From assembly GCA_020050175.1 (NCBI GenBank), contig JAGVKY010000056.1:1-7168 (forward strand): a DNA stretch of 7,168 nucleotides, read 5' to 3'. The notes under the pieces were generated by a model that saw nothing but the letters and a program-made list of their open reading frames with translations, ran no database searches and was not told the DNA's origin. The number at the start of each line of letters is the position of its first letter. The stretch's first letter is position 1. Below, piece after piece: positions 6,883 to 7,168 of the stretch. Position numbers and translations under genes: made by a program. This DNA is from Parachlamydiales bacterium (GTDB lineage Bacteria; Chlamydiota; Chlamydiia; Chlamydiales; JAJFMK01).

Positions 6883-6915
6883 TGACCATTTCAGGGATGA
6901 GGAGAGTTGGAATTC
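6883..6915. other. Convergent gene gap without a clear terminator
   Basis: These 33 bases separate two convergent stop codons. The only symmetry is AGTT/AACT around a GGAATTCTT core, which extends into the phosphatase 3' end. The stem is four pairs and lacks a T-run, so no intrinsic terminator can be called for either gene. Confidence 0.4.
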
Positions 6916-7168
6916 TTAACTAAATAAGATATTGAGGGCTTTATTGGGGTCATTCTTGCTTAAGTCAAGAGCCCGATTGATCTGTGCCAAAGAAAAAGAG
7001 GAGGCTGCACCATTCGAAAGCTGGTTCGCTAAATAGTCTCTTAAATTTAATGAATTGGATCCCAAAATCGATTTTTCATAGACCATCAACTGCTCAAAAA
7101 ATGATTTATTTGGTCCAATATTGGGTTTTTTAGAAAGACAGAGGTTATAGGCCTCCTTTAAAGTCATC
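6916..7168 (-). CDS. Dual-specificity protein phosphatase, C-terminal part (truncated by window edge)
   Basis: Only about 83 C-terminal residues are inside the window. The first 36 (TLKEAYNLCLSKKPNIGPN, then FFEQLMVYEKSILG) match the conserved end of the DSPc fold: the helix-forming LKEAY, the K-P-x-I-x-P-N loop and the F-x-x-Q-L-x-x-Y-E helix that follow the catalytic HCxxGxxRS loop in these enzymes. The catalytic cysteine therefore lies beyond the right edge and could not be checked. The Met at 7167 is probably internal, not the true start. After the phosphatase fold comes a tail of about 45 residues, whose end (FSLAQINRALDLSKNDPNKALNILF) resembles helices 2 and 3 of a UBA/CUE ubiquitin-binding domain. 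The stop is TAA at 6918-6916. The gene converges on the LysM gene with 33 bp between the stops. Dual-specificity phosphatases are chiefly eukaryotic; in host-associated bacteria they often act as effectors, but no secretion evidence is visible here. Confidence 0.72.
   Translation of the reverse strand, partial: MTLKEAYNLCLSKKPNIGPNKSFFEQLMVYEKSILGSNSLNLRDYLANQLSNGAASSFSLAQINRALDLSKNDPNKALNILFS

Noticed and set aside
6572..6919. Plus-strand open frame of 115 codons overlapping the LysM gene
   Set aside because: The LysM frame has a recognisable domain and a start just after the aldolase; the alternative frame shows no motif and begins inside the membrane-segment codons.
1..7168. Defence system, toxin-antitoxin pair, CRISPR array or mobile element
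   Set aside because: No nuclease, helicase, reverse transcriptase, transposase or integrase motif, no regularly spaced repeats and no terminal inverted repeats or target duplications were seen.

Overview
The window is a gene-dense piece of a bacterial chromosome of low to moderate GC. It carries five complete genes, the 3' end of a sixth at the right edge, and possibly the first codons of a seventh at the left edge. No rRNA, tRNA, CRISPR array, insertion sequence or integrase is visible, and no stretch longer than about 120 bases lacks a gene. The best guess for the source is an environmental member of the Chlamydiota (Parachlamydia, Simkania or Waddlia type), or another host-associated bacterium. 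This rests on a eukaryote-like dual-specificity phosphatase next to ordinary bacterial metabolic genes, a long irregular TPR protein, and weak or absent Shine-Dalgarno sequences. It is an inference; no single feature proves it.

Layout. The left part (1-5284) is read entirely on the minus strand. In transcription order it holds yyaL (thioredoxin-like DUF255/SSP411 family, 690 aa), a TPR-repeat protein (623 aa from its ATG), an unrecognised 359-aa protein with propeller-like sequence periodicity, and perhaps the start of another small gene at the edge. The 55-bp gap between yyaL and the TPR gene contains a good extended -10 box, so the TPR gene may be transcribed on its own as well as by read-through. 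The unrecognised gene has a TATAAT box so close to its ATG that its mRNA would be almost leaderless.

The right part begins with a divergent 119-bp regulatory region (5285-5403). From it a plus-strand pair runs rightwards: a class II fructose-bisphosphate aldolase of the Calvin-cycle subtype, then, 15 bp later, a small membrane-anchored LysM protein. Converging on this pair from the right edge is the C-terminal part of a dual-specificity protein phosphatase on the minus strand. Its tail after the phosphatase fold resembles a UBA/CUE ubiquitin-binding helix bundle.

The genes do not form one obvious pathway. The aldolase is central carbon metabolism, YyaL is a conserved protein of unsettled biochemical role, the LysM protein probably binds cell-wall glycan, and the TPR protein is a scaffold. 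The most interesting item is the truncated phosphatase, a candidate host-directed effector. I see no convincing undescribed multi-gene system.
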